Positions 1 through 5,379 of a stretch of DNA of 5,379 bases are shown one piece after another. Under the pieces are notes generated by a model, which was given only the letters and a program-made list of their open reading frames with translations, was not told the origin of the DNA and searched no databases. The position numbers and the translations under genes are program-made. Numbering within the stretch: the first letter of the stretch is position 1; every line of letters begins with the position of its first letter. The DNA is taken from assembly GCA_015494845.1 (NCBI GenBank), contig WGAL01000090.1, positions 1 to 5,379 on the forward strand. Direction: 5' to 3'. The DNA is from Melioribacteraceae bacterium. Lineage in GTDB: Bacteria; Bacteroidota; Ignavibacteria; Ignavibacteriales; Melioribacteraceae.

Positions 1-888
1 AAATATAACGACGAGATTAACGATTTAACGCCGGAAGTAATAAAAAATCTCGAATTTCTCGGAATAGACCATTTAATTCCAATTGGCGGCGACGACACTT
101 TAAGTTACGGCGTTCGTTTGCATCAGGAAGGTTTGAAAGTCGTTGCAATTCCCAAAACTATGGATAACGACGTGCCTGGCACGGATTATTGCATCGGTTT
201 CAGCACGTGCGTTACAAGAACTATTCAGATGACGCATAATTTAAGAACTTCGGCAGGCTCGCATGAACGTTTTCTCGTAATTGAAGTTTTCGGTCGCTAC
301 GCCGGTTTTACGGCGCTACTTCCGACAATGGCAGGCGCGGCGAACCGTTGCGTAATTCCGGAATATAAATTCGATATTGAAAGACTGACCGAATTGCTCG
401 TCGCCGACAGATACACAAACCCGAGCCGTTATTCCGTTGTTCTCGTATCCGAGGGCGCAATGATGAAAGAATCCGAAGATATGGTTTTCGAAGACCAAGA
501 AACGGATATGTTCGGACACAAGAAATTAGGCGGCGTCGGCGATATTATCTCAAAACGCTTAAAAGAACTTTCGCCGAAATTCAACAACGGCAAGAGAATA
601 AACGTGATAAATCAGCGTCTCGGTTATCTCGTCCGAAGCGGCGACCCGGATGCAATCGATTCAATTGTTCCGATGGCTTTCGGTAATCTTGCGCTTGATT
701 TAATTTTGGACGGCGTTACCGGCAGATTGGTTACGTTGCACAACGGGCGTTACGATAACCAACCGATAGAAGTTGTAACAAGCTACAAAAAAGTTGTCGA
801 TGTTTCGAAATATTACAACACTGAAAGATTGCGTCCGTTCTACAAAAGCTTCGAATCGAAACCGCTGTTTATTATGGCAAGCGATTAA
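1..888 (+). CDS. pfp: 6-phosphofructokinase, PPi-dependent type (5' end missing)
   Basis: Phosphorylates fructose-6-phosphate to fructose-1,6-bisphosphate in glycolysis (cytoplasmic). The reading frame is open from base 1 to the TAA at 886-888, giving 295 residues; by alignment with E. coli PfkA in memory, about 70 N-terminal residues lie outside the window. Visible motifs, in fragment numbering: GGDDT at 29-33, PKTMDND at 51-57 with the catalytic Thr and two Asp, GTDYCIGFST at 60-69, EVFGR at 95-99, SEGA at 150-153, and LGYLVRSGDPDA at 207-218. The second Asp of GGDDT and the Lys of PKTMDND fall at E. coli positions 104 and 124, where ATP enzymes have Gly and Gly; Asp plus Lys is the known signature of pyrophosphate-dependent enzymes. 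PPi use would make the step reversible. The usual MGR motif reads FGR. Family identity is certain; the phosphoryl donor is inferred. A TTG at 118 is internal, not the start. Confidence 0.95.
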   Translation, partial: KYNDEINDLTPEVIKNLEFLGIDHLIPIGGDDTLSYGVRLHQEGLKVVAIPKTMDNDVPGTDYCIGFSTCVTRTIQMTHNLRTSAGSHERFLVIEVFGRYAGFTALLPTMAGAANRCVIPEYKFDIERLTELLVADRYTNPSRYSVVLVSEGAMMKESEDMVFEDQETDMFGHKKLGGVGDIISKRLKELSPKFNNGKRINVINQRLGYLVRSGDPDAIDSIVPMAFGNLALDLILDGVTGRLVTLHNGRYDNQPIEVVTSYKKVVDVSKYYNTERLRPFYKSFESKPLFIMASD

Positions 889-894
889 AATAAA

Positions 895-932
895 AAACGG
901 CTTCGTTTCGTCAATTCGGAACGAGGCCGTTT
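895..932 (-). terminator. Shared intrinsic terminator between convergent pfp and arcC
   Basis: A 16-bp stem pairs 895-910 with 917-932 around a 6-base loop. Two pairs are G-U type and the rest are Watson-Crick, with a GC-rich middle (CGGC against GCCG). Read on the minus strand, the stem is followed by a run of six U from the A-run at 892-897, the classic layout for ending the glmS-arcC transcript 25 bases after the arcC stop. Read on the plus strand, the tail after the stem is only UUUC, so it should work less well for the phosphofructokinase, although it is the only candidate there. The remaining bases of the 68-base gap show nothing else. Confidence 0.8.
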
Positions 933-956
933 CATAAACTTTAAGATAACAAAAAT

Positions 957-1901
957 TTAATTTTTTATAATTCTTGTTCCCGAATTTTCTTTACCGAGTT
1001 CTTTGGCTTCGGTGATTATTGCTTGCGAACCGCCGTTCTCAATAAAATTAATACACGCCTCGACTTTCGGTTTCATACTTCCGGCAGCAAATTGTCCTTC
1101 AGCCAAATATTTTTTTGCCTCATCAATTGTGATTGTATCGAGCGCTTTTTGTTGCGGCGTATTGAAGTTGATAAAAACTTTCGGAACGTCGGTTAAAATA
1201 ATAAATTTGTCAGCTTTAATTTGCGAGGCAAGCAACGAAGAAGCCAAGTCTTTATCAATCACGGCTTCCACGCCATGAATGCGATTGTCTTCATCAATAA
1301 AAACGGGAACTCCGCCGCCGCCCACCGCAATAACGATTTTGCCGTTTCTGCTTAAACCGGAAATTACATTTTTGTTGAAAACGTCAAGCGGTTTTGGCGA
1401 AGGAACAACTCTGCGCCAGCCACGTTTTCTCGGGTCTTCCTTAAAAATCCAGCCGTTGGCTTTTGACAAAAGGTCGGCTTCTTCTTTCGAATAAAACGCG
1501 CCGACAGGTTTAGTCGGATTTTTAAAAGCATCGTCGTTTTTATCAACCGCAACTTCGGTAACAATAGTTACAATTTCTTTTGATAAATTATTGTCTTTAA
1601 GAACATTGTACATTTGTCTTTCTATCATATAGCCGATGCCGCCTTGCGAATCGGCTACGCAAATATCCAACGGCATTCTAGGAATTTTGTATTTTTTATA
1701 ACCGGCTTCGTTCCTCAATAAAATATTACCGACTTGCGGTCCGTTTCCGTGCGTGATTATTAAATTGTAATCTTTTTCCAATAACGGAATTAAATTCGCG
1801 CAAGTTTCGTAAGTGTTGCGTTCTTGTTGGTCAATCGTTCCTATTTCATCGCCTCTTAATAATGCGTTTCCTCCGAAAGCGACAACAGCTAATTTCGACA
1901 T
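957..1901 (-). CDS. arcC: Carbamate kinase
   Basis: Catalyses the reversible reaction of carbamoyl phosphate + ADP to carbamate + ATP; carbamate then breaks down to ammonia and CO2. It is a cytoplasmic, normally dimeric enzyme of the amino-acid kinase fold. At 314 residues it has the usual family length. Motifs in order: GGNAL at 10-14, THGNGPQVGN at 50-59, CVADSQGGIGY at 81-91, NPTKPVG at 128-134 with the conserved Lys131, an EDPRKRGW-to-PSPKP block at 155-171, GGGGVPV at 194-200, GVEAVIDKD at 210-218 with Lys217, TDV at 237-239, and GSMKPKVEA at 274-282. All expected active-site segments are present, so it should be functional. The ATG is supported by an AAAGGAG ribosome site 8 bases upstream. 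It follows glmS by 33 bases on the same strand with no terminator between them, so co-transcription is likely. The usual arginine-deiminase partners (arcA, arcB) are not in the window, so its physiological direction is open. Confidence 0.96.
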   Translation of the reverse strand: MSKLAVVAFGGNALLRGDEIGTIDQQERNTYETCANLIPLLEKDYNLIITHGNGPQVGNILLRNEAGYKKYKIPRMPLDICVADSQGGIGYMIERQMYNVLKDNNLSKEIVTIVTEVAVDKNDDAFKNPTKPVGAFYSKEEADLLSKANGWIFKEDPRKRGWRRVVPSPKPLDVFNKNVISGLSRNGKIVIAVGGGGVPVFIDEDNRIHGVEAVIDKDLASSLLASQIKADKFIILTDVPKVFINFNTPQQKALDTITIDEAKKYLAEGQFAAGSMKPKVEACINFIENGGSQAIITEAKELGKENSGTRIIKN

Positions 1902-1909
1902 TTAATCAA

Positions 1910-1916
1910 CTCCTTT
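1910..1916 (-). promoter_or_regulatory. Strong ribosome binding site of arcC
   Basis: The minus strand reads AAAGGAG, 8 bases before the arcC ATG and inside the 33-base gap after the glmS stop. It fixes the arcC start and shows that arcC has its own good translation signal rather than depending on coupling to glmS. Confidence 0.8.
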
Positions 1917-1934
1917 CCATTCAATCAATAAATT

Positions 1935-3767
1935 TTATTCCACGGTAACGCTTTTTGCCAAATTTCTCGGCTGGTCAACGTTAAGTCCTTTTTTAACCGC
2001 AATATGATAAGCCAATAATTGCAACGGAATTACCGTTAATATCGGCATAAGCATATCGTGCGTACGCGGAATTTTAATACTATAATCAGCCAACTTATCA
2101 ATTTGATCATCATCCTTATCGGCAATAGCCAGAACTTGTCCGTTTCTCGCTTTAACTTCTTCGATATTGTTTAATACTTTATCGTAAATAGCGTCCTTAG
2201 GCGCAATAAAAACCGAAGGCATATTTTCATCGATTAATGCAATCGGTCCGTGTTTCATTTCGGCGGCAGGATAACCTTCGGCGTGAATATATGAGATTTC
2301 CTTTAATTTTAACGCGCCTTCCAAAGCCACAGGGAAATGAATTCCCCGCCCCAAATAGAGAAAATTTTTCGCGTCCGAAAGTTTTTCGGCTACCTTTTTT
2401 ATAAATGAATTATGATTAAGAATTTCCTGAACCTTAGCGGGCAATTCTTGTATTGCTTGAATTATCTCTTTCCCTTCTTCAAGCGACATATTTTTCATTC
2501 GCGCCAAAAGCAAGGTAATTAAGGCAAGCGTCATTACTTGCGAGGTAAACGCTTTGGTTGACGCCACACCTATTTCAGGTCCTGCATGAATATAAACGCC
2601 TGTATCGCTTGCACGCGCTATCGAGCTTCCCACAACGTTTACAATTCCGACCGTTAAAGCGCCTTTTCTTTTCGCTTCTTTCAGAGCCGCAAGAGTATCA
2701 GCAGTTTCCCCGCTCTGCGAAATAAAAATCACGGTGTCGTTTTTGCTCAAAATCGGATTGCGATAACGGAACTCCGAAGCGTATTCAACCTCGACGGGAA
2801 TTCCGGCATATTGTTCGAAAAGATATTCCCCGACCAAAGCCGCATGCCACGATGTACCGCACGCGGAAATTATTATTCTATTTGAATTAAGAATTCTCTC
2901 TTCGTATCCGAATAATCCGCCTAACTTTGCAATACCCTCTTCTTCAATGTACCTACCGCGAAAAGTATTTGCAAGCGACTCAGGTTGTTCCATTATCTCT
3001 TTTAACATATAATGTGGATAACCGCCTTTGGAAAGTTCTTCCAAATCCATATCCACTTCGGATATTTCTTTGTTTAAGGTTGCGTTATCCAGCGATTTAA
3101 TTAAATACGAATCTTTTGTAACGTAACCGATTTCATTATCCTCGAGATAAATAACTTTTTTTGTATGCGCAATAAGCGCATTTACATCGGATGCTACAAA
3201 ATTTTCATTTTCTCCCAAACCGATAACCAATGGAGAACCGTTCTTTGCGACTACAATTTTATCCGGCTCTTTTTTTGAAATCACGGCGATTCCGTAAGTT
3301 CCATCAACCCTAAGTAACGCCTTTCTGACGGCTTCCAACAAATCATTGTTTTCTTTGTAATAAAAATCAATCAGATTTGCCAAAACCTCGGTATCGGTTT
3401 CGCTTTTGAAATGATAACCTTTACCGATTAAAAAATCTTTCAGAATTGCATAATTCTCAATTATTCCGTTGTGGACAAGCAAAATTGTTTCGTCCGAACT
3501 GAAATGCGGATGCGCGTTAATTTCATTAGGGATGCCGTGCGTTGCCCAACGAGTGTGCCCTATTCCGATAGTACCTTGTATTTTACTTTCTTCCGCTTTT
3601 GCTTCAAGAACCGAAACTTTCCCTTTCGCTTTCACTACATTTAATCTATTTTCACAATAAATTCCCAAACCTGCGGAATCATACCCGCGGTATTCAAGTC
3701 TTTTTAAACCATCAATTAAAATGGGCGCGCTGTTTTGGCTTCCAATGTAACCTACTATTCCGCACAT
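1935..3767 (-). CDS. glmS: Glutamine--fructose-6-phosphate aminotransferase (isomerizing)
   Basis: Makes glucosamine-6-phosphate from fructose-6-phosphate and glutamine, the first committed step to UDP-GlcNAc for peptidoglycan and lipopolysaccharide; cytoplasmic. The 610 residues match the bacterial length. The N-terminal class II glutamine amidotransferase domain (about 1-220) begins MCGIVGYIG, so removal of Met exposes the nucleophile Cys2. It also has RGYDSAG at 27-33, HTRWATHG at 71-78, HPH at 86-88, VHNGIIENY at 98-106 and the glutamine-binding Asp125. Two sugar-isomerase (SIS) domains follow: SACGTSWHA at 301-309, SQSGETADT at 350-358 and EIGVASTKAFT at 398-408, then ALKLKEISY at 485-493 and AAEMKHGP at 501-508. 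Glu490, His506 and Lys605 sit at a constant +2 offset from catalytic E. coli Glu488, His504 and Lys603. The C-terminus PRNLAKSVTVE is canonical. The enzyme looks intact. It is first in an operon with arcC. The leader is too short for a glmS ribozyme. Confidence 0.98.
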   Translation of the reverse strand: MCGIVGYIGSQNSAPILIDGLKRLEYRGYDSAGLGIYCENRLNVVKAKGKVSVLEAKAEESKIQGTIGIGHTRWATHGIPNEINAHPHFSSDETILLVHNGIIENYAILKDFLIGKGYHFKSETDTEVLANLIDFYYKENNDLLEAVRKALLRVDGTYGIAVISKKEPDKIVVAKNGSPLVIGLGENENFVASDVNALIAHTKKVIYLEDNEIGYVTKDSYLIKSLDNATLNKEISEVDMDLEELSKGGYPHYMLKEIMEQPESLANTFRGRYIEEEGIAKLGGLFGYEERILNSNRIIISACGTSWHAALVGEYLFEQYAGIPVEVEYASEFRYRNPILSKNDTVIFISQSGETADTLAALKEAKRKGALTVGIVNVVGSSIARASDTGVYIHAGPEIGVASTKAFTSQVMTLALITLLLARMKNMSLEEGKEIIQAIQELPAKVQEILNHNSFIKKVAEKLSDAKNFLYLGRGIHFPVALEGALKLKEISYIHAEGYPAAEMKHGPIALIDENMPSVFIAPKDAIYDKVLNNIEEVKARNGQVLAIADKDDDQIDKLADYSIKIPRTHDMLMPILTVIPLQLLAYHIAVKKGLNVDQPRNLAKSVTVE

Positions 3768-3774
3768 ATTTATT

Positions 3775-3799
3775 TCTTCTCATATTTTCTAAAAATGAG
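3775..3799 (-). promoter_or_regulatory. glmS translation start region with hairpin touching the ribosome site
   Basis: On the minus strand a weak Shine-Dalgarno-like GAGAAGA (3775-3781) lies 7 bases before the glmS ATG. Directly upstream is an AT-rich inverted repeat: CTCAT at 3795-3799 (minus-strand sense) pairs with ATGAG at 3779-3783, followed by an A mismatch and an inner UUUU/AAAA. The downstream arm shares its GAG with the ribosome site. If it folded, it could reduce access to that site. The stem is short and weak, so regulatory use is only a suggestion. Confidence 0.35.
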
Positions 3800-3801
3800 T
3801 G

Positions 3802-3833
3802 AAAAGTTAAATAAATATTAAAATTTGAGCAAA
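3802..3833 (-). promoter_or_regulatory. Candidate glmS-arcC promoter (Bacteroidota-like)
   Basis: The minus strand has TTTG at 3833-3830, then 20 bases, then TAACTTTT at 3809-3802. This is one base from the Bacteroidota housekeeping consensus (TTTG near -33, TAnnTTTG near -7) with acceptable spacing. It would start transcription near 3795-3799 and give a leader of about 30 bases. The region is so AT-rich that a chance match is quite possible. A sigma70-style alternative (TTGTGA with a 19-base spacer to TTTAAT) overlaps it. Confidence 0.35.
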
Positions 3834-3896
3834 GAAATTTCTCACAATTTTTAAAATAGAGTTCATTATCTTAAAATGTTAAATTCAAAAAAATTC

Positions 3897-3900
3897 GGAG
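3897..3900 (+). promoter_or_regulatory. Ribosome binding site of the barrel-protein gene
   Basis: GGAG followed by AAAAAT places a clear Shine-Dalgarno sequence 6 bases before the ATG at 3907. This start also gives a complete signal peptide, so the start choice is secure. Confidence 0.75.
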
Positions 3901-3906
3901 AAAAAT

Positions 3907-5244
3907 ATGCGCAAATTAATATTTGTTTTAACATTATTAGCATCGATGAATATGTTTGCTCAATTTTCATTCGATGAAACCGATGCTGGCGTTGTTGACG
4001 GCGGATTGGGAATGAGCTGGATTGACGGAAAACCATACTATACGTTCAGATTTCGTCCGGAACTTTCCGTCGGGAAATTCGGTATGGGTTTGGATTTAAA
4101 TTTGGAGTTCAGTTCTGACGGTTTAAGAACCGAGAATTTCAACACGCTTTCCGACTATCTCAGTATTATCCGGTACGTTAGATACGGACGCCGTTACGAT
4201 CCATACTACATTCGAGTTGGTGCGCTCGATTACGCCTCACTCGGTTACGGCAACATTATGTATATGTATAATAACAGCCCGAGTTTTGATGCGCGAACAA
4301 TCGGAATGAATTTCAGACTCGATTTAAACTCTTTCGGATTGGAAGGAGTTTACAGCGATTTCGCTCAATCAGGTGTTTTAGCTGTTCGTGGATTTGTACG
4401 TCCGCTCAAATGGACATCAGCCGGAAGTATTCCGATTATCGGAGGCTTGACCTTTGGTTTCACTTACGCCAACGATATGCAAAAATATGCCGGCGTTTTA
4501 CAAGGATATTATGACACAGCAAATGATAAAATAGTTGTTCAAAACGATCACGGCAACGTGCAAATGGGCTCAATCGACGTAGGGTTACCAATTTTCAAAA
4601 ATAATGTTGTAGATTGGTCAATTTATTACACTTATACCAAAATTATGGATGCCGGCGACGGACAATCTTACGGGACAATTTTAGGCTTGGATTTGCGCCT
4701 TGTAAACTTAAAATTAAAATTTGAAAGAACATTAAACAACGCACATTATCTACCTTCATATTTTAACGCAACTCACGAGATAGACAGATACAGCATCATA
4801 AGTGATTCCGTTGTTACGAAATACGCGCTATTACAAACTTTAGATGAATCCGATGCAAACGGTTATTACGGCGGATTAATGATTGACGTACTCGGCGCAT
4901 TCAAAATTTACGGCAGTTACGAAAGAATGGAAAAAGTGGAACACAGCGGAATGCTAAACCTTTATTCTCAAATTACTCCTGAAACAGCGCCCGTTGTCGT
5001 TCGTGCAGGTTATTCAAAAACACATATGGATAAAGAAAGCGAAATGTTCAAGCTCGACAACCGTTCACTCTTTTTTGTTGAAGCAGGTTATAAGCCGTAT
5101 CCGTTTTTAATTGTTTCGTTGGTTTACAAATGGACGTTTACGCCTGTTAGAGGCGCTGATAATATGATTATCGATTATACGCCTCAGAAAAAAATAGAAC
5201 CAAGAATTTCATTTGTATATCCGTTTAATTTGGCACAAGATTAA
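3907..5244 (+). CDS. Predicted outer-membrane beta-barrel (porin-like) protein, function unknown
   Basis: The 445-residue product begins with a Sec signal peptide: Arg2-Lys3, a hydrophobic core at about 4-17, and likely cleavage after Ala18 before Gln-Phe. The rest shows the alternating polar/hydrophobic, Tyr/Phe/Gly-rich pattern of outer-membrane strands separated by charged or Asn/Asp-rich turns. Examples are YYTFRFRPEL at 44-53, FGMGLDLNLEFSSDG at 58-72, and YYIRVGALDYASLGYG at 100-115 followed by Asn-Asn-Ser-Pro and DARTIG at 128-133. There is no TonB box or plug domain and no internal hydrophobic helix, so a TonB receptor or inner-membrane protein is unlikely. The end, RISFVYPFNLAQD, resembles a final strand with a few extra residues. 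I recall similar hypothetical barrel proteins in Ignavibacteria/Bacteroidota but cannot name the family or substrate. The insertion sequence begins just past the stop, so the gene is probably complete but may have lost its own terminator. Confidence 0.85.
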   Translation: MRKLIFVLTLLASMNMFAQFSFDETDAGVVDGGLGMSWIDGKPYYTFRFRPELSVGKFGMGLDLNLEFSSDGLRTENFNTLSDYLSIIRYVRYGRRYDPYYIRVGALDYASLGYGNIMYMYNNSPSFDARTIGMNFRLDLNSFGLEGVYSDFAQSGVLAVRGFVRPLKWTSAGSIPIIGGLTFGFTYANDMQKYAGVLQGYYDTANDKIVVQNDHGNVQMGSIDVGLPIFKNNVVDWSIYYTYTKIMDAGDGQSYGTILGLDLRLVNLKLKFERTLNNAHYLPSYFNATHEIDRYSIISDSVVTKYALLQTLDESDANGYYGGLMIDVLGAFKIYGSYERMEKVEHSGMLNLYSQITPETAPVVVRAGYSKTHMDKESEMFKLDNRSLFFVEAGYKPYPFLIVSLVYKWTFTPVRGADNMIIDYTPQKKIEPRISFVYPFNLAQD

Positions 5245-5248
5245 AATT

Positions 5249-5265
5249 GGTGGCAAAAGTTGTCC
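5249..5265. repeat. Probable terminal inverted repeat of the insertion sequence
   Basis: GGTGGCAAAAGTTGTCC lies 9 bases beyond the transposase stop codon and 4 bases after the barrel gene's stop. It stands out as a GC-richer block in AT-rich flanks and sits where an IS end is expected. Without the other end of the element this stays an inference. Confidence 0.5.
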
Positions 5266-5273
5266 TGCAAAAT

Positions 5274-5379
5274 TTAGGCATATAATTTAATGAGTCTATA
5301 AAAGAATAAATCTTTATCATTTACGCCTCTTAGTTTTTCAATAAACGACTTCAATTTTCTATTGAAGTTTTCAATAGAA
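5274..5379 (-). CDS. ISL3-type (IS204/IS1001/IS1096/IS1165) transposase, C-terminal fragment
   Basis: A minus-strand frame enters from the right edge and ends at TAA (5274-5276), leaving 34 complete codons. The peptide contains IENFNRKLK, then an LRGV turn, then FFYRLIKLYA at the C-terminus. This matches the pattern I know from the end of ISL3-family DDE transposases of Bacteroidota (ESFN.K(I/L)K, RGV, FFLFRL.KLYA). In that pattern the Glu of the (I/A)E.FN motif is the last acidic residue of the DDE triad. The rest of the protein, including the zinc-binding and first DDE segments, is outside the window, so whether it is active cannot be judged. The short length makes the family call moderate, not certain. 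Confidence 0.7.
   Translation of the reverse strand, partial: SIENFNRKLKSFIEKLRGVNDKDLFFYRLIKLYA
5349..5379. repeat. Overlapping inverted repeats at the window edge
   Basis: Three alternating arms occur: CTTCAAT (5349-5355), TTCTATTGAAG (5357-5367) and TTCAATAGAA (5370-5379). The central arm can pair with the left one (7 bp, 5-base loop) or the right one (perfect 10 bp, 3-base loop) but not both. The repeat lies inside the transposase codons for the IENFNRKLK motif, so it may be a by-product of that coding sequence. Confidence 0.6.

Larger units (their letters stand above)
3768..3906. other. Divergent intergenic region between glmS and the barrel-protein gene
   Basis: This is 139 bases of very AT-rich DNA that must carry promoters in both directions, since both flanking genes start here. 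It contains a perfect 10-bp palindrome, AGAAATTTCT at 3833-3842. The palindrome lies within an imperfect TTGAG...CTCACAA arrangement (3825-3847) and overlaps the -33 element proposed for glmS. For the plus-strand gene only weak elements are visible (TTGAGC at 3825; TAAAAT at 3852 and 3872) with poor spacing, so I do not call a specific promoter. No RNA gene or small open frame is evident. Confidence 0.55.
5249..5379 (-). mobile_element. End of an ISL3-family insertion sequence (runs off the window)
   Basis: The window ends inside an element made of a probable terminal inverted repeat (from about 5249) and the 3' end of a minus-strand transposase gene. Only the transposase-end side is present, so the matching repeat and the target duplication cannot be verified. 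ISL3 elements usually duplicate 8 bases in AT-rich targets. The 8 bases just outside, at 5241-5248, are TTAAAATT, compatible with such a target. The exact boundary is inferred to within a few bases. Confidence 0.65.

Noticed and set aside
118..120. TTG at 118 as the phosphofructokinase start
   Set aside because: The frame stays open upstream to base 1 and encodes the essential GGDDT motif before this codon, so the gene is cut by the window edge and TTG is internal.
316..519. Minus-strand open frame inside the phosphofructokinase
   Set aside because: Wholly covered by a conserved enzyme on the other strand, with no ribosome site or familiar motif.
1003..1494. Two adjacent plus-strand open frames (1003-1278 and 1279-1494) antisense to arcC
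   Set aside because: They lie fully inside a well-supported carbamate kinase gene, lack ribosome sites and show no recognisable protein pattern; they mirror the codon bias of arcC.
1364..1564. Second minus-strand frame within arcC
   Set aside because: An out-of-frame shadow of arcC on the same strand, with no translation signal.
3469..3802. Plus-strand open frames opposite the glmS start
   Set aside because: They overlap the most conserved part of GlmS (the N-terminal glutaminase domain) in antisense; composition and lack of start signals indicate chance frames.
3768..3906. glmS ribozyme/riboswitch upstream of glmS
   Set aside because: The whole intergenic space is 139 bases, shared with a divergent gene, AT-rich, and lacks the GC-rich pseudoknotted core expected; the proposed leader is only about 30 bases.
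1..5379. CRISPR array, tRNA or rRNA genes
   Set aside because: No regularly spaced direct repeats, cloverleaf-like segments or conserved rRNA stretches were seen; almost all the sequence is explained by protein-coding genes.

Overview
This window looks like a piece of a low-to-moderate GC (roughly 40%) Gram-negative genome. The Gram-negative call rests on a secreted outer-membrane beta-barrel protein with a Sec signal peptide. The phosphofructokinase subtype, a Bacteroidota-style promoter candidate upstream of glmS, and an ISL3-type transposase tail ending in KLYA all point towards the Bacteroidota/Chlorobiota/Ignavibacteria side of bacteria. That placement is an inference from a few genes, not a proven assignment. 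Both window ends cut through genes: a phosphofructokinase on the left and an insertion sequence on the right.

Layout. Positions 1-888 (+) hold the C-terminal ~295 residues of a 6-phosphofructokinase with the residue pair typical of pyrophosphate-using enzymes. It converges on an operon read from the minus strand, and a 16-bp hairpin between them (895-932) serves as a shared terminator, best placed for the minus-strand operon. That operon is glmS (3767-1935, glucosamine-6-phosphate synthase) followed after 33 bases by arcC (1901-957, carbamate kinase). A 139-base AT-rich divergent intergenic region (3768-3906) separates glmS from a plus-strand gene for a 445-residue outer-membrane barrel protein (3907-5244). 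Only 4-5 bases after that gene's stop codon an insertion sequence appears to begin: a probable terminal repeat, then the last 34 codons of a minus-strand ISL3-type (IS204/IS1001/IS1096/IS1165) transposase running off the window.

How the genes relate. Phosphofructokinase and GlmS both use fructose-6-phosphate, one sending it to glycolysis and the other to amino-sugar and cell-envelope synthesis. Carbamate kinase interconverts carbamoyl phosphate + ADP with carbamate + ATP. It is here without arginine deiminase or ornithine carbamoyltransferase, tied to glmS instead. The barrel protein is an envelope component of unknown substrate.

Overall these are mostly ordinary housekeeping genes. I found no convincing new biological system. 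The points worth a second look are the glmS-arcC pairing, the PPi-type active site with an altered MGR motif, the uncharacterised barrel protein, the glmS leader structure and the insertion-sequence edge.
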